Shown: one piece after another, positions 18,060-29,484 of the stretch
Numbering within the stretch: position 1 is the first letter of the stretch
Layout of the letters: every line of letters begins with the position of its first letter
DNA from: Cryobacterium frigoriphilum
GTDB lineage: Bacteria > Actinomycetota > Actinomycetes > Actinomycetales > Microbacteriaceae
Assembly (NCBI RefSeq): GCF_004403305.1
Contig: NZ_SOHE01000083.1
Coordinates: 62,001 to 126,000, forward strand
Length of the DNA: 64,000 bases
Reading direction: 5' to 3'
The notes under the pieces: generated by a model
What the model was told of the DNA's origin: nothing
Database searches by the model: none
What the model saw: the letters and a program-made list of their open reading frames with translations, nothing else
Made by a program: the position numbers and the translations under genes

Positions 18060-19264
18060 CCGAGGACCTCCAGTCCGGGCAGGCGCTTACCCTCGAGAAA
18101 TTCGAGGCTTGCACCGCCGCCAGTAGAAATGTGACCAAACTGGTCGTCGCTGAAACCGAGGATGCGCACGGCAGCGGCGGAATCGCCACCGCCGACGACG
18201 CTGAGGCCGCCAACCTCGGTGAGTGCCTGGGCAACCGTGCGGGTACCCTCGGCGAAGGGGGCGAGCTCGAACACGCCCATCGGTCCGTTCCAGAACACCG
18301 TCTGGGACGAGCGGATGATGGCCGCGAACGCCGCCGCCGACTCCGGTCCGATGTCGAGGCCGAGACCGGCCGCGCCATAGGGAGTGTCTTCGATGGCGTC
18401 GGCCGCGGTGATCGTGTGCTCGGCGTCGGCCCCGAACTTGGAGGCCACCACGATGTCCGTGGGCAGCACGATCTTCACGCCGAGGCGCTCGGCCTCGGCG
18501 AGGTAGCCGCGTACGGTGTCGAGCTGGTCGCTCTCCAGCAGGCTTGCGCCGACCTTGTGGCCCTGGGCCGCGAGGAAGGTGAAGAGCATGCCGCCACCGA
18601 TGAGCAGCGAGTTGACTCGCGGCAACAGGTGACCGATGACGCCGAGCTTGTCGGACACCTTGGAGCCGCCCAGCACGACCGCGTACGGCGCCTCTGGCTT
18701 CTCGGTCAGGCGTTCAAGCACCTCGAGCTCGGTCTGAATGAGCAGACCGGCCGCGCTCGGAAGAATCGAGGCGAGGTCGAAGACGCTCGCCTGCTTGCGG
18801 TGTACGACGCCGAAGCCGTCGGAGACGAGAGCGTCGCCCAGAGTGGCGAGCTGCTCGGCGAAGGCGATACGTTCCGCCTGCACCTTGCTGGTCTCGCCGG
18901 CGTTGAAACGCAGGTTCTCGAGTACGACGAGCTCGCCGTCGGCGAGTGCGCCCACGGCATCCGTCGCCGAAGCTCCGACCGTGTCGGTCGCGAACGCGAC
19001 CGGCTGGCCGAGCAGCTCGCCGAGGCGCGCGGCGACCGGCGCGAGGCTGTACTTGGCGACGGCCTGGCCGTCGGGGCGTCCCAGGTGGGACACCACGACG
19101 ACCCGCGCGCCGGCGGCGAGAAGTGCGGTGAGGGTGGGCAGTGACGCCCGCACCCGACCATCGTCGGTGATCTGACCATCCGTCAACGGAACGTTCAGAT
19201 CACAGCGAACGATGACGCGTTTGCCCTGGAGCGAACCCAGTGAATCGATAGTGCGAAGCGTCAC
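18053..19264 (-). CDS. pgk: Phosphoglycerate kinase
   Basis: ATP-forming glycolytic kinase, 403 residues. The N-terminal signature (RVIVRCDLNVPL), the hinge region and the C-terminal nucleotide motif (GGGDSAAAV) are present. It starts at GTG 19264, 12 bases after the gap stop, and overlaps tpiA. Confidence 0.97.
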   Translation of the reverse strand: MTLRTIDSLGSLQGKRVIVRCDLNVPLTDGQITDDGRVRASLPTLTALLAAGARVVVVSHLGRPDGQAVAKYSLAPVAARLGELLGQPVAFATDTVGASATDAVGALADGELVVLENLRFNAGETSKVQAERIAFAEQLATLGDALVSDGFGVVHRKQASVFDLASILPSAAGLLIQTELEVLERLTEKPEAPYAVVLGGSKVSDKLGVIGHLLPRVNSLLIGGGMLFTFLAAQGHKVGASLLESDQLDTVRGYLAEAERLGVKIVLPTDIVVASKFGADAEHTITAADAIEDTPYGAAGLGLDIGPESAAAFAAIIRSSQTVFWNGPMGVFELAPFAEGTRTVAQALTEVGGLSVVGGGDSAAAVRILGFSDDQFGHISTGGGASLEFLEGKRLPGLEVLGW

Positions 19265-19276
19265 AGCAGCGCCGGC

Positions 19277-21050
<1,774 letters not shown>

Positions 21051-21061
21051 AGCTAATCTCC

Positions 21062-21109
21062 TCTGGTGTTGGTCGGCTCTGGTATTGGTCGACTCTGGTG
21101 ATAACCGAC
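21062..21109. repeat. 16-bp tandem repeat, three copies, in the sodA leader
   Basis: TCTGGTGTTGGTCGGC, TCTGGTATTGGTCGAC and TCTGGTGATAACCGAC lie head to tail just upstream of the sodA ribosome-binding site, so they fall in its promoter or 5' untranslated region. Confidence 0.8.
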
Positions 21110-21154
21110 ACGCACGTGCACGCGTCGGACAAATGAGCGACTTATTCAGTCTAC

Positions 21155-22156
21155 TCAGGTCATTTGTGGCTCATCGGCGTGCGCCGGGTAGTGCGGTTCC
21201 GTTCCGGGGATGCCCTCATCGGCCGCTTTCTTGTCGGCCATGGCGAGCAGCCGACGGATGCGCCCGGCCACCGCGTCTTTCGTCATCGGCGGATCGGCGT
21301 GGTGACCGAGCTCGTCGAGGCTCGACTCACGGTTGTTCAGACGCAGCTCACCGGCGTAGCGCAGGTGCTCGGGAATGTCGGCGCCGAGGATATCCATGGC
21401 CCGCTGAACTCGGGCGCAGGCTGCCACAGCGGCCTCGGCCGAACGACGCAGGTTGGCGTCGTCGAAGTTGACGAGCCGGTTGGCCGTGGCGCGCACCTCG
21501 CGGCGCTGGCGCATCTTCTCCCAGCTCTGCACGGTCTCCTGGGCGCCCATGACCTTGAGCATGGCGGCGATGGCGTCGCCGTCACGAATGACAACGCGGT
21601 GCACACCGCGCACCTCGCGTGCCTTCGCGGCGATGCCGAGGCGGCCGGCCACGCCGACGAGGGCCATGGCGGCCTCGTTGCCGGGGCAGACGACCTCGAG
21701 GGCGGCCGAACGGCCCGGGTCGGTCAGCGAGCCGTGCGCGATGAACGCCCCGCGCCAGATTGCGGCGATCTCTTCCTTCGAGCCGGTCGTGAGTCGGTTC
21801 GGCAGACCGCGAATCGGGCGCCGGCGGGCATCCAGCAGCCCGGTCTGGCGCGCCAGAGTCTCGCCGCCCTCGATGACCTGCACCAGGTACCGGTCGGTGC
21901 GGCGCACACCCGACGCGGGCTGCACCTGAACGGCGCTGCGCACGCCGTACAGCTCGGTGAGGTCTTTGCGCACACGGCGCACGATCTGGGGCGTGTCGAG
22001 CTCAGACTCGATCGCGATACGGGTGTTGATCATGTGCAAACCGCCGGAAAACCGGAGGATCGTGGCGAGCTCTGCGGCGCGCACGGTGGTCTTGGAGACC
22101 ATCACGCTGGAGAGTTCATTCTTTACGTCGGCGGTGAGAGCCAATCGCGTTTCCAT
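21155..22156 (-). CDS. whiA: Sporulation/cell-division regulator WhiA
   Basis: DNA-binding protein conserved in Gram-positive bacteria, linked to cell division and, in Streptomyces, sporulation. The 333-residue protein has an N-terminal LAGLIDADG-like half ([27 protein letters not shown]) and a C-terminal helix-turn-helix ([20 protein letters not shown]). It lies directly downstream of rapZ. The usual yvcK gene between them is absent. Confidence 0.95.
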   Translation of the reverse strand: METRLALTADVKNELSSVMVSKTTVRAAELATILRFSGGLHMINTRIAIESELDTPQIVRRVRKDLTELYGVRSAVQVQPASGVRRTDRYLVQVIEGGETLARQTGLLDARRRPIRGLPNRLTTGSKEEIAAIWRGAFIAHGSLTDPGRSAALEVVCPGNEAAMALVGVAGRLGIAAKAREVRGVHRVVIRDGDAIAAMLKVMGAQETVQSWEKMRQRREVRATANRLVNFDDANLRRSAEAAVAACARVQRAMDILGADIPEHLRYAGELRLNNRESSLDELGHHADPPMTKDAVAGRIRRLLAMADKKAADEGIPGTEPHYPAHADEPQMT

Positions 22157-22197
22157 TCTGTTTTGTCCCGAAAAAATCTGTCGTCAATCCGGTGGAG

Positions 22198-23073
22198 CTA
22201 TTCGCGCCCCAGGTCGCGGTGCTTGATTCTGACCGCGACGCCGGGAAGTTTGTCGATCCGAGCGGCAAGCTCGCGGGCCATCGCCACCGATCGGTGTTTG
22301 CCGCCCGTACAGCCGATCGCTATTGTCGCGTGGCGTTTGTTCTCGCGCTGGTACCCCGCGAGCACCGGTGCGAGCGCGGCCGCGTAGTGATCGAGAAACT
22401 CGAGGGCCCCTTCCTGCTCCAACACGAAGTCACGCACCTCGGGGTCTTGACCGGTGTGCCCCCGCAGATCAGGGACCCAGAACGGGTTGGGCAGAAAGCG
22501 CGCATCCGCGACGAGGTCGACATCCGTCGGCAGCCCGTACTTGAACCCGAAGCTCATGACGGTGACGTGCACGCCGGCCGCGCCCTCGGCCGAGAACCGT
22601 TCGGTGATCGTCGTGGCGAGCTGGTGCACGTTGAGGTCGGAGGTGTCGATGACGAGGTCGCTCGACTCGCGTACCGGGCCCATGCGCACCCGTTCGGCGG
22701 CGATTCCGTCGAGCAGGGTGCCTTCGCCCTGCAGCGGATGCGGGCGCCGCACCGATTCGAAGCGGCGCACGAGCACATCGTCGCGGGCCTCGAGAAAGAT
22801 GACCCGCACCTGAGTGCCGCTGCGCAGCGCCTGCACGATCTCCTGAAAGTCACCGAAGAAGTCCCGGCCCCGAATGTCGACCACGGCGGCGATCTTCGGC
22901 AGGTTGGTGCGGGCGCGCTCGACCAGTTCAACGAGCGGGCGCAGCATCTGCGGCGGCAGGTTGTCGACGACGTACCAGCCGAGGTCTTCCAGAGCATTGG
23001 CAACGGTCGAGCGACCCGCGCCCGACATGCCCGTGACGATCAGCATTTCCTGCTTGTCGGGGTCCGTTGTCAT
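22198..23073 (-). CDS. rapZ: RNase adapter RapZ / nucleotide-binding protein YvcJ family
   Basis: P-loop protein of the RapZ/YvcJ family, 291 residues. Walker A GMSGAGRS is at 15-22, the following [12 protein letters not shown] segment is strongly conserved, and the C-terminal domain includes [17 protein letters not shown]. It binds nucleotides; a role in small-RNA decay is proven only in enterobacteria, so its function here is inferred. The neighbours uvrC upstream and whiA downstream match the actinobacterial order. Confidence 0.93.
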   Translation of the reverse strand: MTTDPDKQEMLIVTGMSGAGRSTVANALEDLGWYVVDNLPPQMLRPLVELVERARTNLPKIAAVVDIRGRDFFGDFQEIVQALRSGTQVRVIFLEARDDVLVRRFESVRRPHPLQGEGTLLDGIAAERVRMGPVRESSDLVIDTSDLNVHQLATTITERFSAEGAAGVHVTVMSFGFKYGLPTDVDLVADARFLPNPFWVPDLRGHTGQDPEVRDFVLEQEGALEFLDHYAAALAPVLAGYQRENKRHATIAIGCTGGKHRSVAMARELAARIDKLPGVAVRIKHRDLGRE

Positions 23074-23148
23074 TCTGAGGTGCGCCTTCGGTTGAGGTAG
23101 GTCAAGACTCTAAGACTATCGACCAGCGGCAGGAACACGAACGCGGCT

Positions 23149-25086
23149 TCACGACCGCAGGTGTTCGTGAATGGTGACCGCTAGCACCGGACCGATGCCG
23201 CGCACCTCGCCGATCGCGTCGACGGTCGCTTCTTTCAGCCGGGCCACCGACCCGAAGTGCTGCAGCAGCACCTTGACCCGAGCCGGGCCGAGGCCCGGGA
23301 TTTCGCCGAGCACCGAGGAGATGTCCTTCTTGCGCCTCGCCCGCTGGTGGGTGATGGCAAAGCGGTGTGCCTCGTCTCGAATGCGCTGAAACAGGAACAG
23401 GGCGTCGCTGTTGCGCGGCAAAATCACCGGGTAGTCCGAATCGGGCAGCCAGATCTCTTCGAGTCGTTTCGCGATTCCGCAGAGCTGGATGCCCGTGACC
23501 CCTGACTCGCGCAGCGCCCGAGCGGCCGCCGATACCTGCGGCTGGCCACCATCGACGATTAGCAGATTCGGCTGGTAGCGGAACTTTTTTCGCTTGGCGT
23601 CGGCGTCGAGGTCCGCGGCCAGCGGCATCGACACCAGGTCGGCAGCGGGATCGACGGCGGTGACTTCGAGAACGGCGCCCGGGGCATCCGTCGGCACGGC
23701 CGCATCGGGGCGCAGGTAGGCGAGGCGCCGCGTGAGGGTGCGATAGATCGAGTCGGTGTCGTCGGTGGTTTCGGGAATGTTGAAGCGGCGGTACTCGTCT
23801 TTGCGCGGCAGGCCGTCTTCGAAGACGACCATCGAGGCGACCACGTTGGTGCCGCTGAGGTGCGAGGCGTCGTAACACTCCATACGCAGGGGGGCCTGGC
23901 TCATGCCGAGGGCCTCCTGGATGTCTTCGAGGGCCTTCGAGCGAGAGACGAAGTCGGAGCTGCGCCGGGTCTTGTAGAGCATCAGGGCGTGCTTCGCGTT
24001 TTGGGCGGCCGTCTCGAGCAGGGCGGCCTTTTCGCCGCGCTGAGCGGCGACGAGTCGCACCTTGCGGTGGCCGACGCCGGCGAGCCAGGTTTCGAGGGCC
24101 TCGGCGTCGTCGGGCAGCTCGGGCAGCACGATCTCGCGCGGCGGATTGATCCCGCCGGTGTAAGCGGTCTGCAGAATAGAGTCGAGCAGCTCGCCGGTCG
24201 TGACGTCGAGTTCTTTGTCGACCATCCAGCCGCGCACACCGCGGATGCGCCCGCCGCGCACGATGAACTGCTGCACGCTGGCCGCGAGCTCGTCTTGTTC
24301 GATGCCGAACAGGTCGATGTCGACGGTGTCGCGCAACACCACGGCGCTCTTCTCCAGCACCGACTCGAGGGCCTTGGCCTGATCGCGCAGCTTGCCGGCC
24401 CGCTCATACTGCTGTTCGGCGGCAGCGGCCTTCATCTCGGCCGTGAGCTGGTTGATGAGCTTACGGTCGTGGCTGTTCATGAAGTTCACGAACTCGTTCA
24501 CGATCAGCCGGTGTTCTTCGATGCCGATCTTGCCCGAGCAGGGGCCGTAACACTTACCGATCTGGCCGGCGAAACAGGGCTTACCGGACTCCATGGCGCG
24601 CTTGTAGTTCGCGTTGTTGCAGGTGCGAATCGGGAAGGCCTTGAGCATGAGTTCGACGGTTTCGTAGACCGCCCAGACCTTGGGGTACGGGCCGAAGTAG
24701 CGGGCGCCCTTGATGCCGGAGGTGCGGGTGACGAGGGCCCGCGGAGCCTCGTCGGCGAGGGTGACGGCGAGGTACGGGTAGGACTTGTCGTCCTTGAACT
24801 TGACGTTGAAGGGTGGGTCGAACTCGTTGATCCAGGTCCACTCGAGCTGCAGGGCCTCGACCTCGGTGCCGACGACGGTCCATTCGAGCGAGGTCGCGGT
24901 CGTGACCATGCGGCGGGTGCGTTCGTGCAGACTCGCGAGGGGGGCGAAATAGTTGGCCAGCCTGGCGCGCAGGTTGTTCGCTTTGCCCACGTAGACCACT
25001 CGACCGTTGGGGTCTCGAAAGCGGTAGACCCCGGGGTTGGTCGGAATTTCGCCCGTCTTGGGGCGATAGCTCAGCGCATCAGACAT
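23149..25086 (-). CDS. uvrC: UvrABC excinuclease subunit C
   Basis: Makes both incisions in nucleotide excision repair. The 645-residue protein has an N-terminal GIY-YIG nuclease ([20 protein letters not shown]), a UVR UvrB-binding motif (around residues 205-240), a middle RNase H-like nuclease domain ([19 protein letters not shown]) and C-terminal helix-hairpin-helix motifs ([16 protein letters not shown]). It follows uvrA by 15 bases on the same strand. Confidence 0.97.
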   Translation of the reverse strand: MSDALSYRPKTGEIPTNPGVYRFRDPNGRVVYVGKANNLRARLANYFAPLASLHERTRRMVTTATSLEWTVVGTEVEALQLEWTWINEFDPPFNVKFKDDKSYPYLAVTLADEAPRALVTRTSGIKGARYFGPYPKVWAVYETVELMLKAFPIRTCNNANYKRAMESGKPCFAGQIGKCYGPCSGKIGIEEHRLIVNEFVNFMNSHDRKLINQLTAEMKAAAAEQQYERAGKLRDQAKALESVLEKSAVVLRDTVDIDLFGIEQDELAASVQQFIVRGGRIRGVRGWMVDKELDVTTGELLDSILQTAYTGGINPPREIVLPELPDDAEALETWLAGVGHRKVRLVAAQRGEKAALLETAAQNAKHALMLYKTRRSSDFVSRSKALEDIQEALGMSQAPLRMECYDASHLSGTNVVASMVVFEDGLPRKDEYRRFNIPETTDDTDSIYRTLTRRLAYLRPDAAVPTDAPGAVLEVTAVDPAADLVSMPLAADLDADAKRKKFRYQPNLLIVDGGQPQVSAAARALRESGVTGIQLCGIAKRLEEIWLPDSDYPVILPRNSDALFLFQRIRDEAHRFAITHQRARRKKDISSVLGEIPGLGPARVKVLLQHFGSVARLKEATVDAIGEVRGIGPVLAVTIHEHLRS

Positions 25087-25101
25087 CAGTGAAACCTAAG
25101 C

Positions 25102-27969
25102 TTAACGCCCGGCGAGGATCTCCTTCAGGAACGTTCCGGTGAAGCTCTTCTTGACCGTGGCGATGTACTCGGGGGTGCCGGTCGCGAGTACCTTGCCGCC
25201 GCCCGAACCGCCCTCTGGCCCCAGGTCGATGACCCAGTCCGCGCTCTTGATCACGTCGAGGTTGTGTTCGATCACGATGACGGTGTTGCCCTTGTCGACG
25301 AGGCTGTTGAGCACGAGCAGCAGCTTGCGAACGTCTTCGAAGTGCAGCCCGGTGGTGGGCTCGTCGAGCACGTAGACGCTGCGGCCGTTGGAGCGGCGCT
25401 GAAGCTCGGTCGCGAGTTTGACCCGCTGGGCCTCGCCGCCCGAGAGGGTCGTGGCGCTCTGGCCGAGCCGCACGTAGCCGAGGCCGACCTCGACGAGGGT
25501 CTTCAAAAAACGGTGGATCGCGGAAATCGGTTCGAAGAACTCGGCCGCCTCCGCGATCGGCATGTTGAGGACCTCGGCGATGTTCTTGCCCTTGTAGTGC
25601 ACCGTGAGGGTGTCGCGGTTGTAGCGGTCTCCCCCGCACACCTCGCAGGCTACATACACGTCGGGCAGAAAGTTCATTTCGATCTTGATCGTGCCGTCGC
25701 CCGAGCACGCCTCGCAGCGGCCGCCCTTGACGTTGAAGCTGAACCGGCCCGGCAGGTAGCCGCGGGTCTTGGCCTCGATCGTCTCGGAGAACAGGTTGCG
25801 GATCTTGTCGAAGACGCCGGTGTAGGTGGCCGGGTTGGAGCGCGGGGTGCGGCCGATCGGGGCCTGATCGACGTGCACGACCTTGTCGAGCTGGTCGAGA
25901 CCGGTGACCCGGGTGTGCTTGCCCGGCAGTTTGCGGGCGCCGTTGAGTCGGTTGGCGAGCACCCGATAGAGGATGTCGTTGACGAGCGAGGACTTGCCGG
26001 AGCCGCTGACGCCGGTGACGGCGGTGAAGACGCCGAGCGGGAAGGTGACGGAGACCTTCTTGAGGTTGTTGGCTTCGGCGCCGGTCACGGTGATCTCACG
26101 CGCCGGGTCGAGCGGTCGTCGCTCGGTGGGCGTCTCGATGCTCTTGCGGCCGGACAGGTAGTCGCCGGTGAGGGACTTGGTGTTGGCCAGCAGTCCTTCG
26201 TAGGAGCCGGAGTGCACGACGTGGCCGCCGTTGACGCCCGCGCCCGGGCCGATGTCAACGACCCAGTCGGCGGTGCGGATGGTGTCCTCGTCGTGCTCGA
26301 CGACGATCAGGGTGTTGCCGAGGTCGCGCAGCGCGATCAGGGTTTCGATCAGGCGGCGGTTGTCGCGCTGGTGCAGCCCGATGCTGGGCTCGTCGAGCAC
26401 GTACAGCACACCGGTGAGGCCCGATCCGATCTGCGTGGCCAGACGGATGCGCTGGGCCTCGCCGCCGGACAGCGTCGCCGCCGCGCGCGCGAGGTTCAAA
26501 TAGTTCAGGCCGACCCGAATCAAGAAGTCGAGGCGCACCTTGATCTCGCGCAACACCTGGGCGGCGATGGTCGCCTCCCGGTCGGTGAGAGCCAGCTGCT
26601 CCATGAACGCGCGGGCGTCGCTGAGGCTCAGCGCGCAGACATCCGCGATGCTCGCGTCATGAACGCGCACGGCGAGAACCTCGGGCTTGAGCCTGGTGCC
26701 GTTGCAGACGTGGCAGTCGACCTCACGCAGGTATTCGGCCCAGCGCTGGCGCTGGGTGTCGCTCTCGGCCTGCAGGTACTGGCGTTCGATGTAGGGAACG
26801 ACACCCTCGAAGCCGGAGGTATAGCTCATCTCGCGGCCGTAGCGGTTCTTCCACTTCACCCGCACCTCGAAGTTGTCACCGCGCAGCACGGCGTTCTGCA
26901 CCTCGTCGGTCAGCTCACCCCAGGGGGTGTCGAGTGAGAAATCGAGGTCGTTCGAGAGGCCGTCAAGCAGTTTCTCGTAGTACTGGAACAGGCCCTTACC
27001 CTGGGTGGTCCAGGGCAGCACGACACCCTCGGCGATGCTGAGGTCGGGGTCGCCGAGCAGCAGGTCGGCGTCGACGGACATGCGAGTGCCGAGACCGGAG
27101 CATTCGGGGCAGGCGCCGAACGGTGCGTTGAACGAGAATGTACGCGGCTCGATCTCGGTGAGCTGCACGGGGTGGTTGTTCGGGCAGGACAGCTTCTCGG
27201 AGTAGCTCCGCCAGGCGTCGTCGCCGGTCTTGTCGATGAAGTTGATCTGCACGACACCGTCGGTGAGCTTCAGGGCGGTCTCGAGCGAGTCGGTGAGGCG
27301 GGTCAGCAGCTCGGGGCCGGCGACGAGACGGTCGACCACGACGGCGATGTCGTGCTTCTGCTGCTTCTTCAGGGTCGGCGCCTCGCTGAGCTGGATCTGG
27401 TTGCCGTCGACGATGGCACGGGAGTAGCCGCCGGCCACAAGCTCCTTGAAGAGGTCGACGAACTCGCCCTTTTTCTGTGAGATCACCGGGCTCAGCACCT
27501 GGTAGCGGATGCCGGACTCGAGTTCCATGAGCTGGTCGGCGATCTGCTGCACGGTCTGGCTCTGGATGATCTCGCCGCAGATGGCGCAGTGCGGCACCCC
27601 GATGCGGGCCCACAGCAGGCGCATGTAGTCGTAGATCTCGGTGATCGTGCCGACCGTCGACCGCGGGTTGCGGTTGGTGGACTTCTGGTCGATCGAGACG
27701 GCCGGGCTCAGGCCCTCGATGAAATCGACGTCGGGCCGGTCGACCTGACCGAGAAACTGGCGGGCGTAGGCGCTGAGCGATTCGACGTAGCGGCGCTGCC
27801 CCTCGGCGAAGATCGTGTCGAAGGCGAGCGACGACTTGCCCGAGCCCGAGAGGCCGGTGAACACGACGAGCGAGTCCTTGGGAATCTCGAGGTCGACGTT
27901 GTGGAGATTGTGCACGCGAGCGCCGCGCACGCTGAGCTTGGAACCTGATTTCACCGGGGTAATTGACAC
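25102..27969 (-). CDS. uvrA: UvrABC excinuclease subunit A
   Basis: Damage-recognition ATPase of nucleotide excision repair, 955 residues, full length. Two ABC modules are present: Walker [15 protein letters not shown] near residue 40 and [14 protein letters not shown] near 650, each with a LSGGEAQR signature. Zinc-finger Cys clusters include [10 protein letters not shown]. It starts at GTG 27969 and is divergent from the PadR regulator. No clear LexA box was recognised upstream. Confidence 0.97.
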   Translation of the reverse strand: MSITPVKSGSKLSVRGARVHNLHNVDLEIPKDSLVVFTGLSGSGKSSLAFDTIFAEGQRRYVESLSAYARQFLGQVDRPDVDFIEGLSPAVSIDQKSTNRNPRSTVGTITEIYDYMRLLWARIGVPHCAICGEIIQSQTVQQIADQLMELESGIRYQVLSPVISQKKGEFVDLFKELVAGGYSRAIVDGNQIQLSEAPTLKKQQKHDIAVVVDRLVAGPELLTRLTDSLETALKLTDGVVQINFIDKTGDDAWRSYSEKLSCPNNHPVQLTEIEPRTFSFNAPFGACPECSGLGTRMSVDADLLLGDPDLSIAEGVVLPWTTQGKGLFQYYEKLLDGLSNDLDFSLDTPWGELTDEVQNAVLRGDNFEVRVKWKNRYGREMSYTSGFEGVVPYIERQYLQAESDTQRQRWAEYLREVDCHVCNGTRLKPEVLAVRVHDASIADVCALSLSDARAFMEQLALTDREATIAAQVLREIKVRLDFLIRVGLNYLNLARAAATLSGGEAQRIRLATQIGSGLTGVLYVLDEPSIGLHQRDNRRLIETLIALRDLGNTLIVVEHDEDTIRTADWVVDIGPGAGVNGGHVVHSGSYEGLLANTKSLTGDYLSGRKSIETPTERRPLDPAREITVTGAEANNLKKVSVTFPLGVFTAVTGVSGSGKSSLVNDILYRVLANRLNGARKLPGKHTRVTGLDQLDKVVHVDQAPIGRTPRSNPATYTGVFDKIRNLFSETIEAKTRGYLPGRFSFNVKGGRCEACSGDGTIKIEMNFLPDVYVACEVCGGDRYNRDTLTVHYKGKNIAEVLNMPIAEAAEFFEPISAIHRFLKTLVEVGLGYVRLGQSATTLSGGEAQRVKLATELQRRSNGRSVYVLDEPTTGLHFEDVRKLLLVLNSLVDKGNTVIVIEHNLDVIKSADWVIDLGPEGGSGGGKVLATGTPEYIATVKKSFTGTFLKEILAGR

Positions 27970-28055
27970 TCATCGATTCTATGCACGGCCACCGACACTG
28001 CCTGAACGTTGCCTGTCACAGAGGGATGACTCCGCCGAGAACCGCAGCGGTTTCC

Positions 28056-28071
28056 GAGTATGTATATACTC
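28056..28071 (+). promoter_or_regulatory. Candidate PadR operator overlapping the promoter
   Basis: GAGTAT and ATACTC form an inverted repeat with a 4-base centre (GAGTATGTATATACTC), and the AT-rich core contains TATACT, which could be the -10. It lies 41 bases upstream of the PadR start. PadR regulators typically repress their own cassette through such palindromes. Confidence 0.6.
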
Positions 28072-28111
28072 AGAAACGTATTTATTTCTTCCCGTGATCG
28101 TCGGAGGTTTC

Positions 28112-28726
28112 ATGTCCGTTCGCCAGAGTCTGCTCGCCATCCTCAACCAGGGGCCCTGCTACGGGTACCAGCTGCGGGCGGAATTCGACCGGCGTACCGG
28201 GTCGACCTGGCCGCTCAACGTCGGTCAGATCTACAACACGCTCGATCGGCTGGAGCGTGATGGCCTGGTGCAGAAGGCATCCGCCGACAAGGACTCTGCC
28301 GATGCCGAGTCGCACAACACCTTCGAGATCACGGCCGCCGGTCGCCTCGAGGTCGCCCACTGGCTCGACTCCCCCGTCGTGCGCACCACGGCCACCCGCG
28401 ACGAACTCGCAATCAAACTTGCCATCGCCGTCACCCTGCCCGGAGTCGACATCGCCCACGTGATCCAGGTGCAGCGCACCGCGACCTTCCGCACGCTGCA
28501 GGAACTGACCCGCACGAAGAACGCGACCGACAACCCCGAATCAGCAGAGCAGCTGGCGTGGCTGCTCGTCGTCGACTCGCTGATCTTCGCGGCCGAGGCC
28601 GAGGCGCGCTGGCTCGACCACTGCGAGAACCGCCTCGCCCGGGCGCTGGCCGCCGGAACCGCGACGCCGCTGCCGCTGTCCACTGACGTGCCCAAGCGCG
28701 GCCGCCCGACCAAGGCCCGCGCGTGA
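28112..28726 (+). CDS. PadR-family transcriptional regulator
   Basis: The 204-residue regulator has an N-terminal PadR winged helix ([20 protein letters not shown], then [15 protein letters not shown]) and a longer C-terminal Vir-type dimerisation helix. The frame is open upstream, but ATG 28112 with GGAGG 6 bases before it is the natural start. Its stop overlaps the ABC ATPase start (GTGA). The pair ATPase plus permease downstream is the usual regulated target, often for lipid, peptide or drug export. Confidence 0.9.
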   Translation: MSVRQSLLAILNQGPCYGYQLRAEFDRRTGSTWPLNVGQIYNTLDRLERDGLVQKASADKDSADAESHNTFEITAAGRLEVAHWLDSPVVRTTATRDELAIKLAIAVTLPGVDIAHVIQVQRTATFRTLQELTRTKNATDNPESAEQLAWLLVVDSLIFAAEAEARWLDHCENRLARALAAGTATPLPLSTDVPKRGRPTKARA

Positions 28727-29484
28727 CCGGCGCCGCACTCCCGACCGGCACCTCGCCCGTCGACACCGATCTGTTGCTGAAGCTCGACGGCGTCTCGATG
28801 CAGTACGGTCGCGGCGAGACCGCGGTCACGGCTCTCGCGGGCGTCGACCTGCAGGTGAGGCGCGGCGAACTCGTGGCGGTGATGGGGGCATCCGGTTCGG
28901 GAAAATCGACGCTGCTGACCGTGGCCGGCGGCCTGACCCCACCGACCGCGGGCGAGGTGATCGTCGAGGGCCACTGGCTCAGCCAGCTCTCCGCCCGCGA
29001 GCTCGCTGTACTGCGGCGGCGAAGCCTGGGCTTTGTGTTTCAGGATTTCAACCTGATTCCCTCGCTCACGGCGCTCGAAAACGTGAGCCTGCCGCTCGAG
29101 CTCGACGGCTGGAGCGCAAAAAAGGCGCACCGGCCCGCCCTCGACGCCCTGCGGATCGTGGAGCTCGGCGACCGAGCCCAGCACTTTCCGGCGGACCTGT
29201 CTGGCGGTCAGCAGCAGCGCGTCGCGATCGCCCGCGCGGTCGTCGGCGGCCGGTCGCTCATTCTCGCCGACGAGCCCACCGGAGCACTCGACAGCACGAC
29301 CGGGGAACTCGTGCTGCGGATGCTCCGCTCCCGGGTCGACGCGGGCGCCGGCGGCATCCTCGTCACCCACGATGCCCGTCATGCGGCATGGGCGGACCGG
29401 ATCGTCTTTCTGCGCGACGGGCGCATCGTGGACGAGTCGCGGGCATCCGCTGTCTCGAGCCTGCTGGGCGGCCTGCCCCTGTGA
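28723..29484 (+). CDS. ABC transporter ATP-binding protein (MacB/LolD-like)
   Basis: The 253-residue ATPase has Walker A GASGSGKS at 55-62, signature LSGGQQQR, Walker [13 protein letters not shown] and the H-loop VTHDARHA. The DEPTGALD form marks the MacB/FtsE/LolD group that works with FtsX-type permeases. Start GTG 28723 overlaps the padR stop, and its own stop overlaps the permease start (GTGA), so three genes are coupled. Confidence 0.9.
   Translation: MTGAALPTGTSPVDTDLLLKLDGVSMQYGRGETAVTALAGVDLQVRRGELVAVMGASGSGKSTLLTVAGGLTPPTAGEVIVEGHWLSQLSARELAVLRRRSLGFVFQDFNLIPSLTALENVSLPLELDGWSAKKAHRPALDALRIVELGDRAQHFPADLSGGQQQRVAIARAVVGGRSLILADEPTGALDSTTGELVLRMLRSRVDAGAGGILVTHDARHAAWADRIVFLRDGRIVDESRASAVSSLLGGLPL

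Noticed and set aside
23171-23389. Small plus-strand frames inside uvrC and uvrA
   Set aside because: No ribosome-binding sites or family features; they overlap conserved domains of the repair genes.
27970-28055. LexA box upstream of uvrA
   Set aside because: A GAACGTT-like string is present, but it does not make the full actinobacterial palindrome.
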